Shown: positions 1 through 9,555, counted from the stretch's first letter. The stretch: 64,000 nucleotides of DNA from Nonomuraea pusilla (GCF_900109355.1 NZ_FOBF01000003.1:186001-250000); one strand, 5' to 3'. Numbers and translations are program-made. The notes: a model not told the origin generated them from the letters alone.

Positions 1-1901
1 TGGGGACGCCGTCGTACCTGGCGCCCGAGCAGCTCACCGGCGCCGCCGTGTCCGAGGCGGCCGACGTGTTCGCCTGGGGCGTCACCATGGTGTTCGCGGC
101 GACGGGCAAGCCGGCGTTCGGCGCCGACTCCATCCCCGTCGTGATGAACCGCATCCTCAACGAGGAGCCGCAGCTCGGCGCCATGGAGGGCGTGCTCGGC
201 GAACTCGTCGCCGCCTGCCTGTCCAAGGACCCCGCGCAGCGGCCCAGCGCGGACGAGCTCATCGTCCGCCTCACCGGCCAGCCCGCGCCCCGCGCCGCCA
301 TCGAACCGGTGACCGGCCAGTCCCTCGTCCCCGGAGCGGCGGCCGCGCCCCAAACCGGCCCGCAGCAGGGCGAACGGGCCGAGGGGCAGGGCTACCCGGG
401 GCCGTGGAACCAGCCGAACGGCCCCGTCCCCCAGACCGGCTCGTACGGACTGCCCACACCGACGGCAGCCGCAGGAGCACCGGCAGGGGGCACCCCGAAC
501 GCGGCCCAGACCACCGGCACCCCGAACATCGCCGCCACCGGGGACACCGGCCCGAACGGCACGGGCGCGAACGCCGGCCCGGCCGCTGGGGCGAACGCCG
601 CCGGCGCGAACCCGCCCGGCTCGCAGCCCGGCCCGCATGCTCCGGCTCCGACCGCCGCTCACCCCGGCTCTCCCCAGTCCGCCGGCGGACCCGCCGGCCC
701 GGCTGCACCCCACCCGGGACAGCAGCCCGCCCACCCTGGGCAGCAGCCGTTCGCCCAGGCGGGCGGACAGGAGCCGACCACCCACCTGCCCGGGCACCAG
801 CCCGGCGGCAGCCCGCAGCCGGGCCCCGGCCTGCCCCAGGGCGGCCAGGGGCACGGCATGCCGCCCGCGGCGGGCCCCCAGGGCGCCCCGCAACCCGGCA
901 TGCCGCCCGCGGCGGGCCCCCAGAACGTGCAGCACGGCGTACCGGCGCAGGGCGGCGTACCGCACGGCATGCCGGCGCACGGTGGACCGCAGGGGCCCGG
1001 TGGTCCCGGGCAGCGCGCCGCCGGGCCCGGGCAGCCGGGCGGCGCGCCCGAGAAGCAGCGCCGGACCCTCACGCTCGCCCTCTCGGGAGCCGCCGCCGCG
1101 GCGCTCCTGGTGGTGGGCGGCGCGGTCGTGGTCCAGGCCAACAGCGGCGGCAAGGTGCCGGTCGTCGCCGTGGGCGACGCCTCGGTGGCCTCGCCGAGCG
1201 AAGGCGCGGGCGCGGGCCAGCCGGGCGAGCCGCCGTCCGCCGAGACCACCCCGGACGTGCCCTCGGCCGAGACCGGCGCCCCGGTGCCCACCCTGGACGT
1301 CGAGGAGCCGAAGAAGAGGCACTCGGAGAACCCGCTCACCCCGCTCCCCAACCAGGTGACGGCCCCACCCACCGCCCACGCCTCGTCCCACCCAACGACG
1401 AAGCCCACCAAGAAGCCCGAAACCAAACCAACCGAAACCAAGAAGCCCACAGGCCTCGTCGACCCGGACGCCGGATCGACGGCCGAGCCGAGCCAGGGTC
1501 CGACGACCACCCTCGCGCCTTCCGCCCAGCCGACCAAGAAGCCGTCCACCACGAAGCCCAGCCAGCCGCCGGCGATCAACACCTACAAGGCTCCGGCCGT
1601 GTGCGGTTCCGGCTACAGGGTGATCGACTCGCACGCGCTCGGCAGCAGCGCCACCATCTTCCTGCTCTACAACTCGGGCGCGGGCAAGAACTGCGTGGTC
1701 ACCATGTCCCGCCTGATCTACCCGAACAAGGTGCAGATGGGTGCCCTGCTTCAGGTCAAGGGCGGTGCCAGCGGGAGCAACGCGGGCAGGTTCACCGCCT
1801 ACGCCGGTCCCGTCCGGCTGGCCGCCGTGAAGAAGTGCGTCATCTGGGGTGGTTCGTGGGGCTCGCTCAGCTGGAAGTCCGGCTGGAGCCACTGCACCTG
1901 A
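1..1901 (+). CDS. Serine/threonine protein kinase with C-terminal SapA-like extracellular domain (5' partial)
   Basis: The frame is open at the left edge. The window starts in the kinase activation segment (GTPSYLAPEQ, then SEAADVFAWG), so the ATP-binding lobe and catalytic loop lie upstream. After the kinase C-lobe comes a Pro/Gly/Gln-rich linker of about 270 residues, one transmembrane helix (nt ~1070-1135), a Thr/Pro/Lys-rich stalk, and a domain of about 100 residues (nt ~1595-1898). That domain has CGSGY, NCVVT, YAGPV and CVIWGG motifs and four cysteines. From memory it resembles the secreted streptomycete spore-associated protein A family. The architecture is a receptor kinase with its sensor outside the cell. 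The kinase call is firm; the SapA-like assignment is motif recognition only. Two terminator hairpins follow. Confidence 0.9.
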   Translation, partial: GTPSYLAPEQLTGAAVSEAADVFAWGVTMVFAATGKPAFGADSIPVVMNRILNEEPQLGAMEGVLGELVAACLSKDPAQRPSADELIVRLTGQPAPRAAIEPVTGQSLVPGAAAAPQTGPQQGERAEGQGYPGPWNQPNGPVPQTGSYGLPTPTAAAGAPAGGTPNAAQTTGTPNIAATGDTGPNGTGANAGPAAGANAAGANPPGSQPGPHAPAPTAAHPGSPQSAGGPAGPAAPHPGQQPAHPGQQPFAQAGGQEPTTHLPGHQPGGSPQPGPGLPQGGQGHGMPPAAGPQGAPQPGMPPAAGPQNVQHGVPAQGGVPHGMPAHGGPQGPGGPGQRAAGPGQPGGAPEKQRRTLTLALSGAAAAALLVVGGAVVVQANSGGKVPVVAVGDASVASPSEGAGAGQPGEPPSAETTPDVPSAETGAPVPTLDVEEPKKRHSENPLTPLPNQVTAPPTAHASSHPTTKPTKKPETKPTETKKPTGLVDPDAGSTAEPSQGPTTTLAPSAQPTKKPSTTKPSQPPAINTYKAPAVCGSGYRVIDSHALGSSATIFLLYNSGAGKNCVVTMSRLIYPNKVQMGALLQVKGGASGSNAGRFTAYAGPVRLAAVKKCVIWGGSWGSLSWKSGWSHCT

Positions 1902-1922
1902 CCGAGCCGCAACCGGCACGCT

Positions 1923-1958
1923 GAAGGGCCGTCCCTGAGATCTCGGGGACGGCCCTTC
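1923..1958 (+). terminator. Terminator hairpin 1 after the kinase gene
   Basis: Perfect 13-bp arms GAAGGGCCGTCCC and GGGACGGCCCTTC enclose a short GAGATCTC core. There is no long T tract, which is usual for actinomycete terminators. It starts 21 nt after the kinase stop. Confidence 0.75.
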
Positions 1959-2052
1959 GCCGTCTCTCCTGGGCGCGTCGGCGCTTGCCATGGCGGTGAG
2001 CGGCGGCGCACCTTCCCTGGCGCAGCGGAACTCCGGGCCGGCAGTCCTCCCC

Positions 2053-2094
2053 AGAAGGGCCGCCCCTGAGCACGAGGGGCGGCTCTTCTTTCTT
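2053..2094 (+). terminator. Terminator hairpin 2 with T-rich tail
   Basis: 15-nt arms (AGAAGGGCCGCCCCT and AGGGGCGGCTCTTCT, one G-U pair) with a 7-nt loop, followed by a T/C-rich run. The stem sequence is clearly related to hairpin 1. I found no gene in the roughly 95 bp between them. Confidence 0.75.
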
Positions 2095-2182
2095 TCCCCG
2101 TCCACCGGCGATCACCCACTGGGCCCTCCAGGGGCGGTCTGAGGGGTTACCGCCTCGGGGGTCGGTGGGTTACGTTGTTGAC

Positions 2183-3268
2183 GTGATCGTCAAGGGCGGG
2201 CGGGGGCGGCGGACCAGGGCGGCGTTGGTGGGGGCCGGGCGGGAGGCGTTCGAGGAGCGCGGGTACGACGCCGTGCGGGTCGATGACGTGTGCCGGCGGG
2301 CCGGGGTGTCCCACGGCACGTTCTACACCTACTTCGGCTCGAAGGAGGAGCTGTTCGGCGAGGTGGCGGCCGCGGTGGTCGGTGAGATGTTCGCGGCGAG
2401 CGTCGTCGGGCCCGCCGCCCCCGACGACCCGTACGCGCGCATCGAGGCGGCGAACCGGCTCTACCTGCGGGCCTGGGCGGCGAACTCGCGCCTGGTGCGG
2501 ATGCTGGAGCACGCGGCCACCGCCGACGAGCGGTTCGGGACGCTGCTGCTGGAACTGCGCGAGGTGTTCGTGCGGCGCGGTGCGGACGGACTGCGGCGGC
2601 TCCAGGAGCAGGGCCTGGCCGACCCGGCGCTGGACCCGAGGCTGACGGCGGTGATGCTGGGCGGCATGGTGGAGCACTTCGCCCACGTCTGGCTGGACCT
2701 GGGCGAGCGGGCGGACGAGCGGACGGCGGTCGATCACCTGACCCGCCTCTGGGCCCGCGCCATCGGCCTCCCCCTCCCCACCCCCGAAAGCGCCCACTCG
2801 CACGCCTCCGAGACTTCCAGCCACGCCGTTTCCCCCGACGCCGACCGGCCCCTCTCCCCCGATGCCGGCCCGCTCCTCCCTCCCGCCCCAGGCTCCGCGC
2901 TCCCTCCCGCCCCAGGCTCCGCGCTCCGTCCCGCCCCGGGCTCCGCGCTCTCTTCGGCCCCTGCTCCCGAGGCCGACCGGCCGCTCGCCCCTGCCCCGGA
3001 CGCCTCGCAACCGCCCGCTCTCGCCCCTGCCCCGGACGCCCCGCGACCGCCCGCTCTCGCCCCCGGCGTCACGCCCGCCTCCGCTCCCGTCCACGGGGCC
3101 GGTGGGGCCTTTCCTGCGGTCCCCTCCGCCGTGGGGCCTCCTGGTGGCTGCGGTCGTACGGGGCCGGGGGCTCCTGGCGGGGCCGGCGGGGCCGGTTCTC
3201 TCGGGGGGCGGCAGGACGGGCGGAAGTTGACGTCGGCGTCAGGTGCGTGGACGAAGGAGGGCCAGTGA
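2183..3268 (+). CDS. TetR/AcrR family regulator with long Pro/Ala-rich C-terminal tail
   Basis: About 361 residues from GTG 2183. Residues ~10-55 form the TetR DNA-binding domain ([20 protein letters not shown], then [25 protein letters not shown]). A helical ligand-binding domain runs to about residue 195. The rest is a Pro/Ala/Ser-rich, probably disordered tail of about 165 residues built from 24-bp and 36-bp tandem repeats; family members normally stop near 200 residues. Start choice: TACGTT at 2171-2176 lies 6 nt before GTG 2183, which fits a leaderless transcript; GTG 2165 is an alternative. The stop overlaps the carboxylase start (GTGA, 3265-3268), so this is the first gene of the operon and probably its regulator. 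A late loss of the original stop codon would explain the tail. Confidence 0.88.
   Translation: MIVKGGRGRRTRAALVGAGREAFEERGYDAVRVDDVCRRAGVSHGTFYTYFGSKEELFGEVAAAVVGEMFAASVVGPAAPDDPYARIEAANRLYLRAWAANSRLVRMLEHAATADERFGTLLLELREVFVRRGADGLRRLQEQGLADPALDPRLTAVMLGGMVEHFAHVWLDLGERADERTAVDHLTRLWARAIGLPLPTPESAHSHASETSSHAVSPDADRPLSPDAGPLLPPAPGSALPPAPGSALRPAPGSALSSAPAPEADRPLAPAPDASQPPALAPAPDAPRPPALAPGVTPASAPVHGAGGAFPAVPSAVGPPGGCGRTGPGAPGGAGGAGSLGGRQDGRKLTSASGAWTKEGQ
2876..3058 (+). repeat. In-frame tandem repeats in the TetR tail
   Basis: Three 24-bp units at 2876-2899, 2900-2923 and 2924-2947 (encoding [12 protein letters not shown] octads), a degenerate fourth, then two 36-bp units at 2987-3022 and 3023-3058. 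All unit lengths are multiples of three, so the frame is kept. Confidence 0.85.
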
Positions 3269-4854
3269 TCAGGTCCGCGTTGGACACCGGCGGCGAGGAG
3301 TACCGGCGGCGGCGGGCGGCCATGCTGGCCAAGCTGGCCGACCTCGACGCCGAGCACGCCAGGGCCGTCGCGGGAGGCGGCGAGAAGTACGTCGAGCGGC
3401 ACCGCAGGCGCGGCAAGCTCCTGGCCAGGGAGCGGATCGAGCTGCTGCTGGACCCCGACTCCCCGTTCCTGGAGCTGTCGCCGCTCGCCGCCTGGGGCAG
3501 CGACTTCCCCGTCGGCGCGAGCGTGGTGACGGGCATCGGGGTCGTCGAGGGCGTCGAGTGCGTGGTGATCGCGAACGATCCCACGGTCCGGGGCGGCGCG
3601 TCGAACCCGTGGACGCTGAAGAAGACCCTCCGGGCCGCCGACATCGCGCTGCGGAACCGGCTTCCGCTGGTCAACCTGGTCGAGAGCGGCGGCGCCGACC
3701 TGCCGACCCAGAAGGAGATCTTCATCCCGGGCGGCCGGGTGTTCCGCGACCTGGCGCGGCTGTCGGCGGCGGGCGTCCCGACGATCGCGCTGGTCTTCGG
3801 CAACTCGACGGCGGGCGGCGCGTACGTGCCCGGCATGAGCGACTACGTGGTGATGGTCCGGGAGCGGGCGAAGGTGTTCCTGGGCGGTCCGCCGCTGGTG
3901 CGGATGGCGACCGGCGAGGAGGCCGACGACGAGTCGCTGGGCGGGGCGGAGATGCACGCCAGGGTCAGCGGACTGGCCGACTACCTGGCCGAGGACGAGT
4001 ACGACGCGCTGCGCGCCGGCCGGAGCATCGTCCGTTCGCTGAACTGGCGCAAGCGGGGCGTGGAGCCGTACCCGGTGCTGGAGCCCGCGTATCCGGCGGA
4101 GGAGCTGCTCGGGATCGTCCCCGAGGATCTGCGGGTGCCGTTCGACCCGCGCGAGGTGATCGCGCGGCTGGTCGACGGCAGCGCGTTCGAGGAGTTCAAG
4201 CCGCTGTACGGGACGTCGCTGGTGACGGGCTGGGCGCGCGTCCACGGCTACCCGGTCGGGGTGCTGGCCAACGCGCGGGGTGTGCTGTTCAGCGAGGAGT
4301 CGCAGAAGGCGGCGCAGTTCATCCAGCTCGCCGGCCAGTCGCGCACGCCGCTGCTGTTCCTGCAGAACACGACCGGCTACATGGTCGGCAAGGAGTACGA
4401 GCAGGGCGGCATCATCAAGCACGGCGCCATGATGATCAACGCGGTGTCGAACTCGACGGTGCCGCACCTCACCGTGGTCATGGGCGCCTCGTACGGCGCG
4501 GGGAACTACGGCATGTGCGGCAGGGCCTACGACCCCCGGTTCCTGTTCAGCTGGCCGAGCGCGAAGTCGGCGGTGATGGGCCCCGCTCAGCTCGCCGGGG
4601 TGCTGTCGATCGTGGGGCGGGCGGCGGCGCGGGCGCGCGGCCAGGAGTACGACGAGGAGGCCGACGCGGCGATGCGCGCGATGGTGGAGTCCCAGATCGA
4701 GGCGGAGTCGCTGCCGTTCTTCCTGTCGGGCCGCCTGTACGACGACGGGGTGATCGACCCGCGCGACACCCGGACGGTGCTCGGGATGTGCCTGTCGGCG
4801 GTCAACAGCGCCCCGGTGCCGCCCGCGGCCGGATACGGGGTGTTCCGCCCGTGA
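3265..4854 (+). CDS. Acyl-CoA carboxylase, carboxyltransferase (beta) subunit
   Basis: 529 residues. It transfers the carboxyl group from carboxybiotin to an acyl-CoA. The crotonase-type halves of a carboxyltransferase are visible: [64 protein letters not shown]. These match the methylcrotonyl/geranyl-CoA carboxylase branch better than propionyl-CoA carboxylase. GTG 3265 is chosen because AAGGAGG (3254-3260) sits 4 nt upstream and GTGA overlaps the TetR stop. The next gene (biotin subunit) also overlaps by GTGA. The hydratase and AtuA-like genes downstream suggest a branched or isoprenoid acyl-CoA substrate. The exact substrate cannot be read from sequence; the second set at 35460-39024 is the likelier true MCC. 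Confidence 0.92.
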   Translation: MIRSALDTGGEEYRRRRAAMLAKLADLDAEHARAVAGGGEKYVERHRRRGKLLARERIELLLDPDSPFLELSPLAAWGSDFPVGASVVTGIGVVEGVECVVIANDPTVRGGASNPWTLKKTLRAADIALRNRLPLVNLVESGGADLPTQKEIFIPGGRVFRDLARLSAAGVPTIALVFGNSTAGGAYVPGMSDYVVMVRERAKVFLGGPPLVRMATGEEADDESLGGAEMHARVSGLADYLAEDEYDALRAGRSIVRSLNWRKRGVEPYPVLEPAYPAEELLGIVPEDLRVPFDPREVIARLVDGSAFEEFKPLYGTSLVTGWARVHGYPVGVLANARGVLFSEESQKAAQFIQLAGQSRTPLLFLQNTTGYMVGKEYEQGGIIKHGAMMINAVSNSTVPHLTVVMGASYGAGNYGMCGRAYDPRFLFSWPSAKSAVMGPAQLAGVLSIVGRAAARARGQEYDEEADAAMRAMVESQIEAESLPFFLSGRLYDDGVIDPRDTRTVLGMCLSAVNSAPVPPAAGYGVFRP

Positions 4855-4982
4855 CCGCCCGTCGCCCCGTCCCGGACCCGCCCGTGACCGCCCGTCGCCC
4901 CGTCCCGGACCCGCCCGTGACCACCCGTCCGTCCGCCGCCGAGCCGGCCGTGATCACCCGGCTGCTCGTCGCGAACCGGGGC
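4851..4982 (+). repeat. Four 33-bp units each beginning with an in-frame GTG start codon
   Basis: Units at 4851-4883, 4884-4916, 4917-4949 and 4950-4982. Units 1 and 2 are identical (encoding [11 protein letters not shown]); unit 3 is diverged; unit 4 is the true N-terminus of the biotin carboxylase ([11 protein letters not shown]). Each unit starts with GTGACC or GTGATC in the same frame, so the gene has four candidate starts at exact 11-codon spacing. Unit 1 overlaps the upstream stop codon. Confidence 0.85.
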
Positions 4983-6986
4983 GAAATCGCCCGCCGCGTC
5001 TTCCGCACCTGCCGCGCGCTCGGCGTCTCGACGGTCGCCGTCTTCTCCGACCCCGACGCCGGTCTGCCGCACGTCCGTGAGGCCGATCTCGCGGTACGCC
5101 TCCCGGGTGCGCGCCCGGCGGAGACGTACCTGGACGTCGGACGGATCCTGGACGCGTGCCGGGCGGCGGGCGCGGACGCGGTGCACCCGGGGTACGGGTT
5201 CCTGTCGGAGAGCGCGGAGTTCGCCCGCGCCGTGCTGGACGCGGGCCTGGTGTGGGTGGGGCCGCCGCCCGGGGCGATCGCGGCGATGGGGTCGAAGATC
5301 GAGGCTAAGCGGCTGATGCAGGAGGCCGGGGTGCCCGTACTCCCCACGCTGGCGGCGGACGGCGGCGGCGACGGGTGGGAGTACCCGGTGCTGGTGAAGG
5401 CGTCCGCGGGCGGCGGCGGGCGGGGCATGCGGGTGGTGCGCGACCCTGCCCTGCTGGACGCGGAGGTCGCGGCGGCCTCCCGGGAGGCGCTGGCGGCGTT
5501 CGGCGACGGCGCGGTGTTCGTGGAGCCGCTGCTGGAGGGCGCCAGGCACGTCGAGGTGCAGGTGCTCGCGGACGCGCAGGGCACGGTGTGGGCGCTCGGC
5601 GAGCGCGAGTGCAGCGTGCAGCGGCGGCACCAGAAGGTGGTCGAGGAGTGCCCGTCGCCGGGTGTCACGCCCGAGTTGCGGGAGCGGCTGTGCGCGGCGG
5701 CGGTGCGGGCGGCCCGCGCGATCGGGTACGTGGGCGCGGGCACGGTCGAGTTCCTGGTGAGGGGCGACCGGGTGGCGTTCCTGGAGATGAACACCCGGCT
5801 GCAGGTCGAGCACCCGGTGACGGAGCTGGTTCACGGCCTGGACCTGGTGCGCGCCCAGCTCGAGGTGGCGGAGGGCAGGCCGCTGCCGCCGGAGCCGCCC
5901 GCGCCGCGCGGCCACGCCGTCGAGGCCCGCCTGTACGCCGAGGACGACGCGTACGTGCCGCAGACGGGCGTGCTGCACCGGTTCGAGGTGACCGGCGACG
6001 TCCGGGTGGACGCGGGTGTGGAGTCCGGGTCCGTCGTGTCGCCGTACTACGACGCGATGCTGGCGAAGGTGATCGCGTACGGCGCGACGCGGGCGGAGGC
6101 GATCAGGAAGCTGACCGCGGCGCTGCGCGGCGCGCGGCTGCACGGCCCCGTCACGAACCGGGGGCTGCTGCTGCGCGTGCTGACGGACCCCGCGTTCCTG
6201 GCGGGCGACACGCACACCGGCTTCCTCGACGCCTGGGGCCCGCCGCCCGCGCCGCCGCCGCCGGACGGCACCGCGGTGCTGGCCGCCGCTCTCGCCCTGG
6301 CGGCCGCGAACCGGCGGTCCGCGACGGTGCTGCGCAGTCTTCCCGGCGGCTGGCGCAACGTCCGCTCGCAGCCGCGCGTGGCCCGCTTCGCCGAGGCCGA
6401 GGCCGGGTACGACCCGCTGCCGGACGGCGTCGTGGTGGTCGCCGCCGAGCCTGAGCGGGTGGTGCTGGAGCGTGACGGCGTCAGGCGGTCGTTCGACGTG
6501 GCGGTGTACGGCGACGGGCGCGTCCACGTGGACGGCGAGAGCGGGCACGTCGTGCTGACGCCGCTGCCGCGTCTGCCCGAGCCGGTCGAGCGGGTCGCGC
6601 CGGGGTCGCTGCCGGCCCCGATGCCGGGGACCGTGCTGCGGGTCGAGGTCGCCCCCGGCGACCGGGTGTCCGGGGGGCAGGCGGTGCTGGTTCTGGAGGC
6701 GATGAAGATGGAGCACCGCGTCACGGCGCCGGCGGACGGCGTGGTGTCGGAGGTCCTGGTCGAGAAGGGCCGCCAGGTGGAGGCGGGAACGGTGCTCGTG
6801 GTCATCGCCCCGCCCGCCGAGTCGCAGGCCTCAGGCGGTGGCTCGCGGGGCGGGCGGGACGGGTGCCCCGGCGGCGGCGGGCCTCCCGGGGCGCTGGACA
6901 CTGGTACGGGCGCGCCCCCGGAGGGCGGCGCGGACGTGAGCGAGGCGGCCCCCGGCCGGGTGGCCGCAGGCGAGGAGGAGTCATGA
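4851..6986 (+). CDS. Acyl-CoA carboxylase, biotin carboxylase/biotin carrier (alpha) subunit
   Basis: 711 residues from GTG 4851, 678 from GTG 4950. The biotin carboxylase domain starts at [14 protein letters not shown] and has the ATP-grasp signature [12 protein letters not shown], then [14 protein letters not shown]. The biotinyl domain ends the protein with LEAMKMEH; the biotinylated lysine is K619 counted from 4851. A Gly/Pro-rich tail of about 60 residues follows the biotin domain and is not typical. GTGA at 4851-4854 couples it to the beta subunit; its own stop forms ATGA with the hydratase start, behind a GAGGAGGAG ribosome site (6972-6980). With the beta subunit it should form an alpha6beta6-type carboxylase. 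Confidence 0.93.
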   Translation: MTARRPVPDPPVTARRPVPDPPVTTRPSAAEPAVITRLLVANRGEIARRVFRTCRALGVSTVAVFSDPDAGLPHVREADLAVRLPGARPAETYLDVGRILDACRAAGADAVHPGYGFLSESAEFARAVLDAGLVWVGPPPGAIAAMGSKIEAKRLMQEAGVPVLPTLAADGGGDGWEYPVLVKASAGGGGRGMRVVRDPALLDAEVAAASREALAAFGDGAVFVEPLLEGARHVEVQVLADAQGTVWALGERECSVQRRHQKVVEECPSPGVTPELRERLCAAAVRAARAIGYVGAGTVEFLVRGDRVAFLEMNTRLQVEHPVTELVHGLDLVRAQLEVAEGRPLPPEPPAPRGHAVEARLYAEDDAYVPQTGVLHRFEVTGDVRVDAGVESGSVVSPYYDAMLAKVIAYGATRAEAIRKLTAALRGARLHGPVTNRGLLLRVLTDPAFLAGDTHTGFLDAWGPPPAPPPPDGTAVLAAALALAAANRRSATVLRSLPGGWRNVRSQPRVARFAEAEAGYDPLPDGVVVVAAEPERVVLERDGVRRSFDVAVYGDGRVHVDGESGHVVLTPLPRLPEPVERVAPGSLPAPMPGTVLRVEVAPGDRVSGGQAVLVLEAMKMEHRVTAPADGVVSEVLVEKGRQVEAGTVLVVIAPPAESQASGGGSRGGRDGCPGGGGPPGALDTGTGAPPEGGADVSEAAPGRVAAGEEES

Positions 6987-7741
6987 CGGGCCTGGTGCAC
7001 GGGGAGCTGGCGGGCGGAGTGGCGACGATCACGCTCGACTCGCCGCCGAACCGCAACGCGCTGTCCTCGCGCCTGCTCTCGGAACTGGAGTCGCGGCTCG
7101 ACTGGGCGTTGAAGGAGCCGGACGCCCGCGTGATCGTGCTGACCGGCGCGGGCCCGGTGTTCTGCTCGGGGGCCGACCTGAAGGAGCAGCGCGCCGGGGG
7201 CGCCCCGGTCACGGAGGCGTTCCCGGGGGTCCTCACGCGGCTGTGGGAGAGCCCGAAGCCGGTCGTCTGCCGCCTGAACGGCACGGCCAGGGCGGGCGGG
7301 CTCGGGCTGGTGGCCGCCTGCGACTTCGCCGTCGCGCCGCTGAGCGCGTCCTTCGCCTTCTCCGAGGTACGGCTCGGGGTGGTGCCGGCCATGATCGCCG
7401 TACCGGTGCTGCGGAGGCTCGACCCGCGGGCGGCGGCGGAGTACTTCCTGACCGGCGAGGTGTTCGACGCGGCGCGGGCGGTGGAGATCGGGCTGCTCAA
7501 CCGCGCCGTACCGGAGGAGGAGCTGGACGCGGCGGTGGCGCACTACACCGGCATGCTGCTGGAGGGCGGCCCGGAGGCGCTGGCGATCACCAAGCGGATG
7601 GTGCGTGAGGTGCCGCAGGTGCCTTTCGAGGAGGGGCTGCGGCGGATGGCGGAGCTGTCGGCCGAACGGTTCACGTCGGCGGAGGGGCAGGAGGGCATCA
7701 CGGCGTTCAGGGAGAAGCGGAAGCCCCGGTGGGTGCCGTGA
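6983..7741 (+). CDS. Enoyl-CoA hydratase/isomerase family protein
   Basis: 252 residues, full length for a crotonase. Visible features are the CoA/oxyanion segment (FCSGADLKE), GLGLVAACDFAVA, FAFSEVRLGVVP, and a C-terminal KPRWVP end. Of the two hydratase glutamates of rat crotonase, the second is present (E128 in SEVRLG), but the first aligns with G108 in GGLGL. The expected role is hydration of the carboxylated unsaturated acyl-CoA made by the preceding carboxylase, like AtuE or methylglutaconyl-CoA hydratase. With one glutamate, an isomerase or lyase role remains possible. It overlaps both neighbours (ATGA upstream, GTGA downstream). Confidence 0.9.
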   Translation: MTGLVHGELAGGVATITLDSPPNRNALSSRLLSELESRLDWALKEPDARVIVLTGAGPVFCSGADLKEQRAGGAPVTEAFPGVLTRLWESPKPVVCRLNGTARAGGLGLVAACDFAVAPLSASFAFSEVRLGVVPAMIAVPVLRRLDPRAAAEYFLTGEVFDAARAVEIGLLNRAVPEEELDAAVAHYTGMLLEGGPEALAITKRMVREVPQVPFEEGLRRMAELSAERFTSAEGQEGITAFREKRKPRWVP

Positions 7742-9555
7742 CAGGCGCCGCGACGGGCACGGGCGCGGGCGCGGGAGTCGTCGCGCATCGCCCTGCGGGC
7801 AGGGACGTGCTGCGGGTCGCCAACTGCAGCGGCTTCTACGGCGACCGGCTGTCGGCGGCGCGTGAGATGGTCGAGGGCGGCCCGATCGACGTGCTCACCG
7901 GCGACTGGCTGGCCGAGCTGACCATGCTCATCCTGGCCGGCAACCGGATGAAGGGCCGCCCCGGCTACGCTCCCACGTTCCTGCGCCAGCTGGAGGACGT
8001 CCTCGGCGCCTGCCTCGACCGCGGCGTCAGGATCGTCGCGAACGCGGGCGGGCTCGACCCGGCGGGCTGCGCCGAGGCGGTGCGCGAGCTGGCGCACCGG
8101 CTCGGCCTGTCCCCCTCGGTCGCCCACGTCACGGGCGACGACCTCACCGGCCGCCCGCTCGACCTGGTCAACGCCGACACCGGCGAACGGCTCGACGCCG
8201 CCCCGCTCACCGCGAACGCCTACCTGGGCGGGCGTCCGATCGCGGCGGCGCTGTCGGCGGGCGCCGACGTCGTCGTGACCGGGCGCGTCACCGACGCCGC
8301 GCTGGTGACGGGCCCCGGCATGTGGAGGTTCGGGTGGGGTCCTGACGACCTGGACGCGCTGGCCGGGTCGGTCGTGGCCGGGCACGTCATCGAGTGCGGC
8401 TGCCAGGCCACCGGCGGCAACTACGCCTTCTTCCAGGAGGTGCCCGACCTGGCGCACTGCGGCTTCCCGCTCGCCGAGCTGCGCGCGGACGGCTCCGCCG
8501 TCATCACGAAGCACCCGGGCACGGGCGGCCTGGTGTCGGTGGGCACGGTGACCGCGCAGCTCCTGTACGAGATCGCCGGGCCGCGTTACCTCGGGCCCGA
8601 CGTGGTGGCCAGGTTCGACACGGTGACGCTCACGCAGGACGGCCCCGACCGGGTGCTCGTGTCGGGCGTGCGGGGCGAGCCGCCGCCCGCGACGCTGAAG
8701 GCCGCCGTCACCGTCCTCGGCGGCTACCGCAACACGATGACGCTCGTCCTGACCGGCCTGGACATCGAGGAGAAGGCCCGGGCCGCCGAGGAGGCCGTCT
8801 GGGCGCGGATCCCCCGCGACTCCTTCGACCGGGCCGACGTCGAGCTGACCCCGTCGGGCCTGCTGCGCATCACCGTCATGGACGCCGACGGGCGGCGCGC
8901 GGGCCGCGCGTTCTCCTCGGCGGTGGTGGAGACGGCGCTGGCCGGTTACCCGGGGTGCTACGCGCTGACGCCGCCGGGCGGCGCCTCGCCGTACGGGGTG
9001 TTCTGGCCGGTGCTGGTGCCGCGCTCGGAGGTCCGCCCGCGCGTCTTCGTGGACGGGGAGGAGATCCCGTACGAGGAGCCGCAGCCGCCTGCCGGGGAGG
9101 ACGGACCGGCGGAACGGCAGGGCATGCCCGGCGGCCCGGTCAGCGGGCCGGAGGACGATCGGGCGGCCCGCCCTGTGGCCCGCCGGGCGGGCGGGCCGGC
9201 GGCCGGGCCTGCGGGTGCGCCGTCTGTGCGGGTGCCGCTGGGGCGGCTGGCGGGCGCGCGGTCCGGCGACAAGGGCGGCGACGCGAACGTGGGCGTCTGG
9301 GTGCGCGGCGACGAGCAGTACGCGTGGCTGGCGTCGTTCCTGACGGCGGACGCGCTCACCCGGCTGCTCCCCGGCCTGGCCGGGCACCGCGTGGACCGGT
9401 ACGAGCTGCCCAACCTCAGGGCGCTGAACTTCGTCGTCCGCGGCCTGCTGGGGCGGGGCGTGGCGGCCAATCCGCGCATGGACGCCCAGGCCAAGGCGCT
9501 GGGCGAGGAACTGCGGGCCGCGCTCGTCGACATCCCGGCCGCCCTGCTCCCCTGA
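7738..9555 (+). CDS. AtuA-like protein (DUF1446 / acyclic terpene utilisation family)
   Basis: 605 residues. It matches the AtuA family: LRVANCSGFYGDR, VLTGDWLAELTMLILA, ANAGGLDP, VTGRVTDAALVTGP, CGCQATGGNYA, KHPGTGGLVSVGTV. A Pro/Gly/Arg-rich linker (residues ~440-495) leads to the small C-terminal AtuA-associated domain (LAGARSGDKGGDANVGVWV). AtuA is required for citronellol/geraniol growth in Pseudomonas but its biochemical role is not settled. GTG 7738 overlaps the hydratase stop as GTGA; GTG 7729 is an in-frame alternative. It is the last gene of the five-gene operon, which lacks atuB-, atuD- and atuG-like genes. Confident on family, cautious on pathway. Confidence 0.88.
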   Translation: MTGAATGTGAGAGVVAHRPAGRDVLRVANCSGFYGDRLSAAREMVEGGPIDVLTGDWLAELTMLILAGNRMKGRPGYAPTFLRQLEDVLGACLDRGVRIVANAGGLDPAGCAEAVRELAHRLGLSPSVAHVTGDDLTGRPLDLVNADTGERLDAAPLTANAYLGGRPIAAALSAGADVVVTGRVTDAALVTGPGMWRFGWGPDDLDALAGSVVAGHVIECGCQATGGNYAFFQEVPDLAHCGFPLAELRADGSAVITKHPGTGGLVSVGTVTAQLLYEIAGPRYLGPDVVARFDTVTLTQDGPDRVLVSGVRGEPPPATLKAAVTVLGGYRNTMTLVLTGLDIEEKARAAEEAVWARIPRDSFDRADVELTPSGLLRITVMDADGRRAGRAFSSAVVETALAGYPGCYALTPPGGASPYGVFWPVLVPRSEVRPRVFVDGEEIPYEEPQPPAGEDGPAERQGMPGGPVSGPEDDRAARPVARRAGGPAAGPAGAPSVRVPLGRLAGARSGDKGGDANVGVWVRGDEQYAWLASFLTADALTRLLPGLAGHRVDRYELPNLRALNFVVRGLLGRGVAANPRMDAQAKALGEELRAALVDIPAALLP

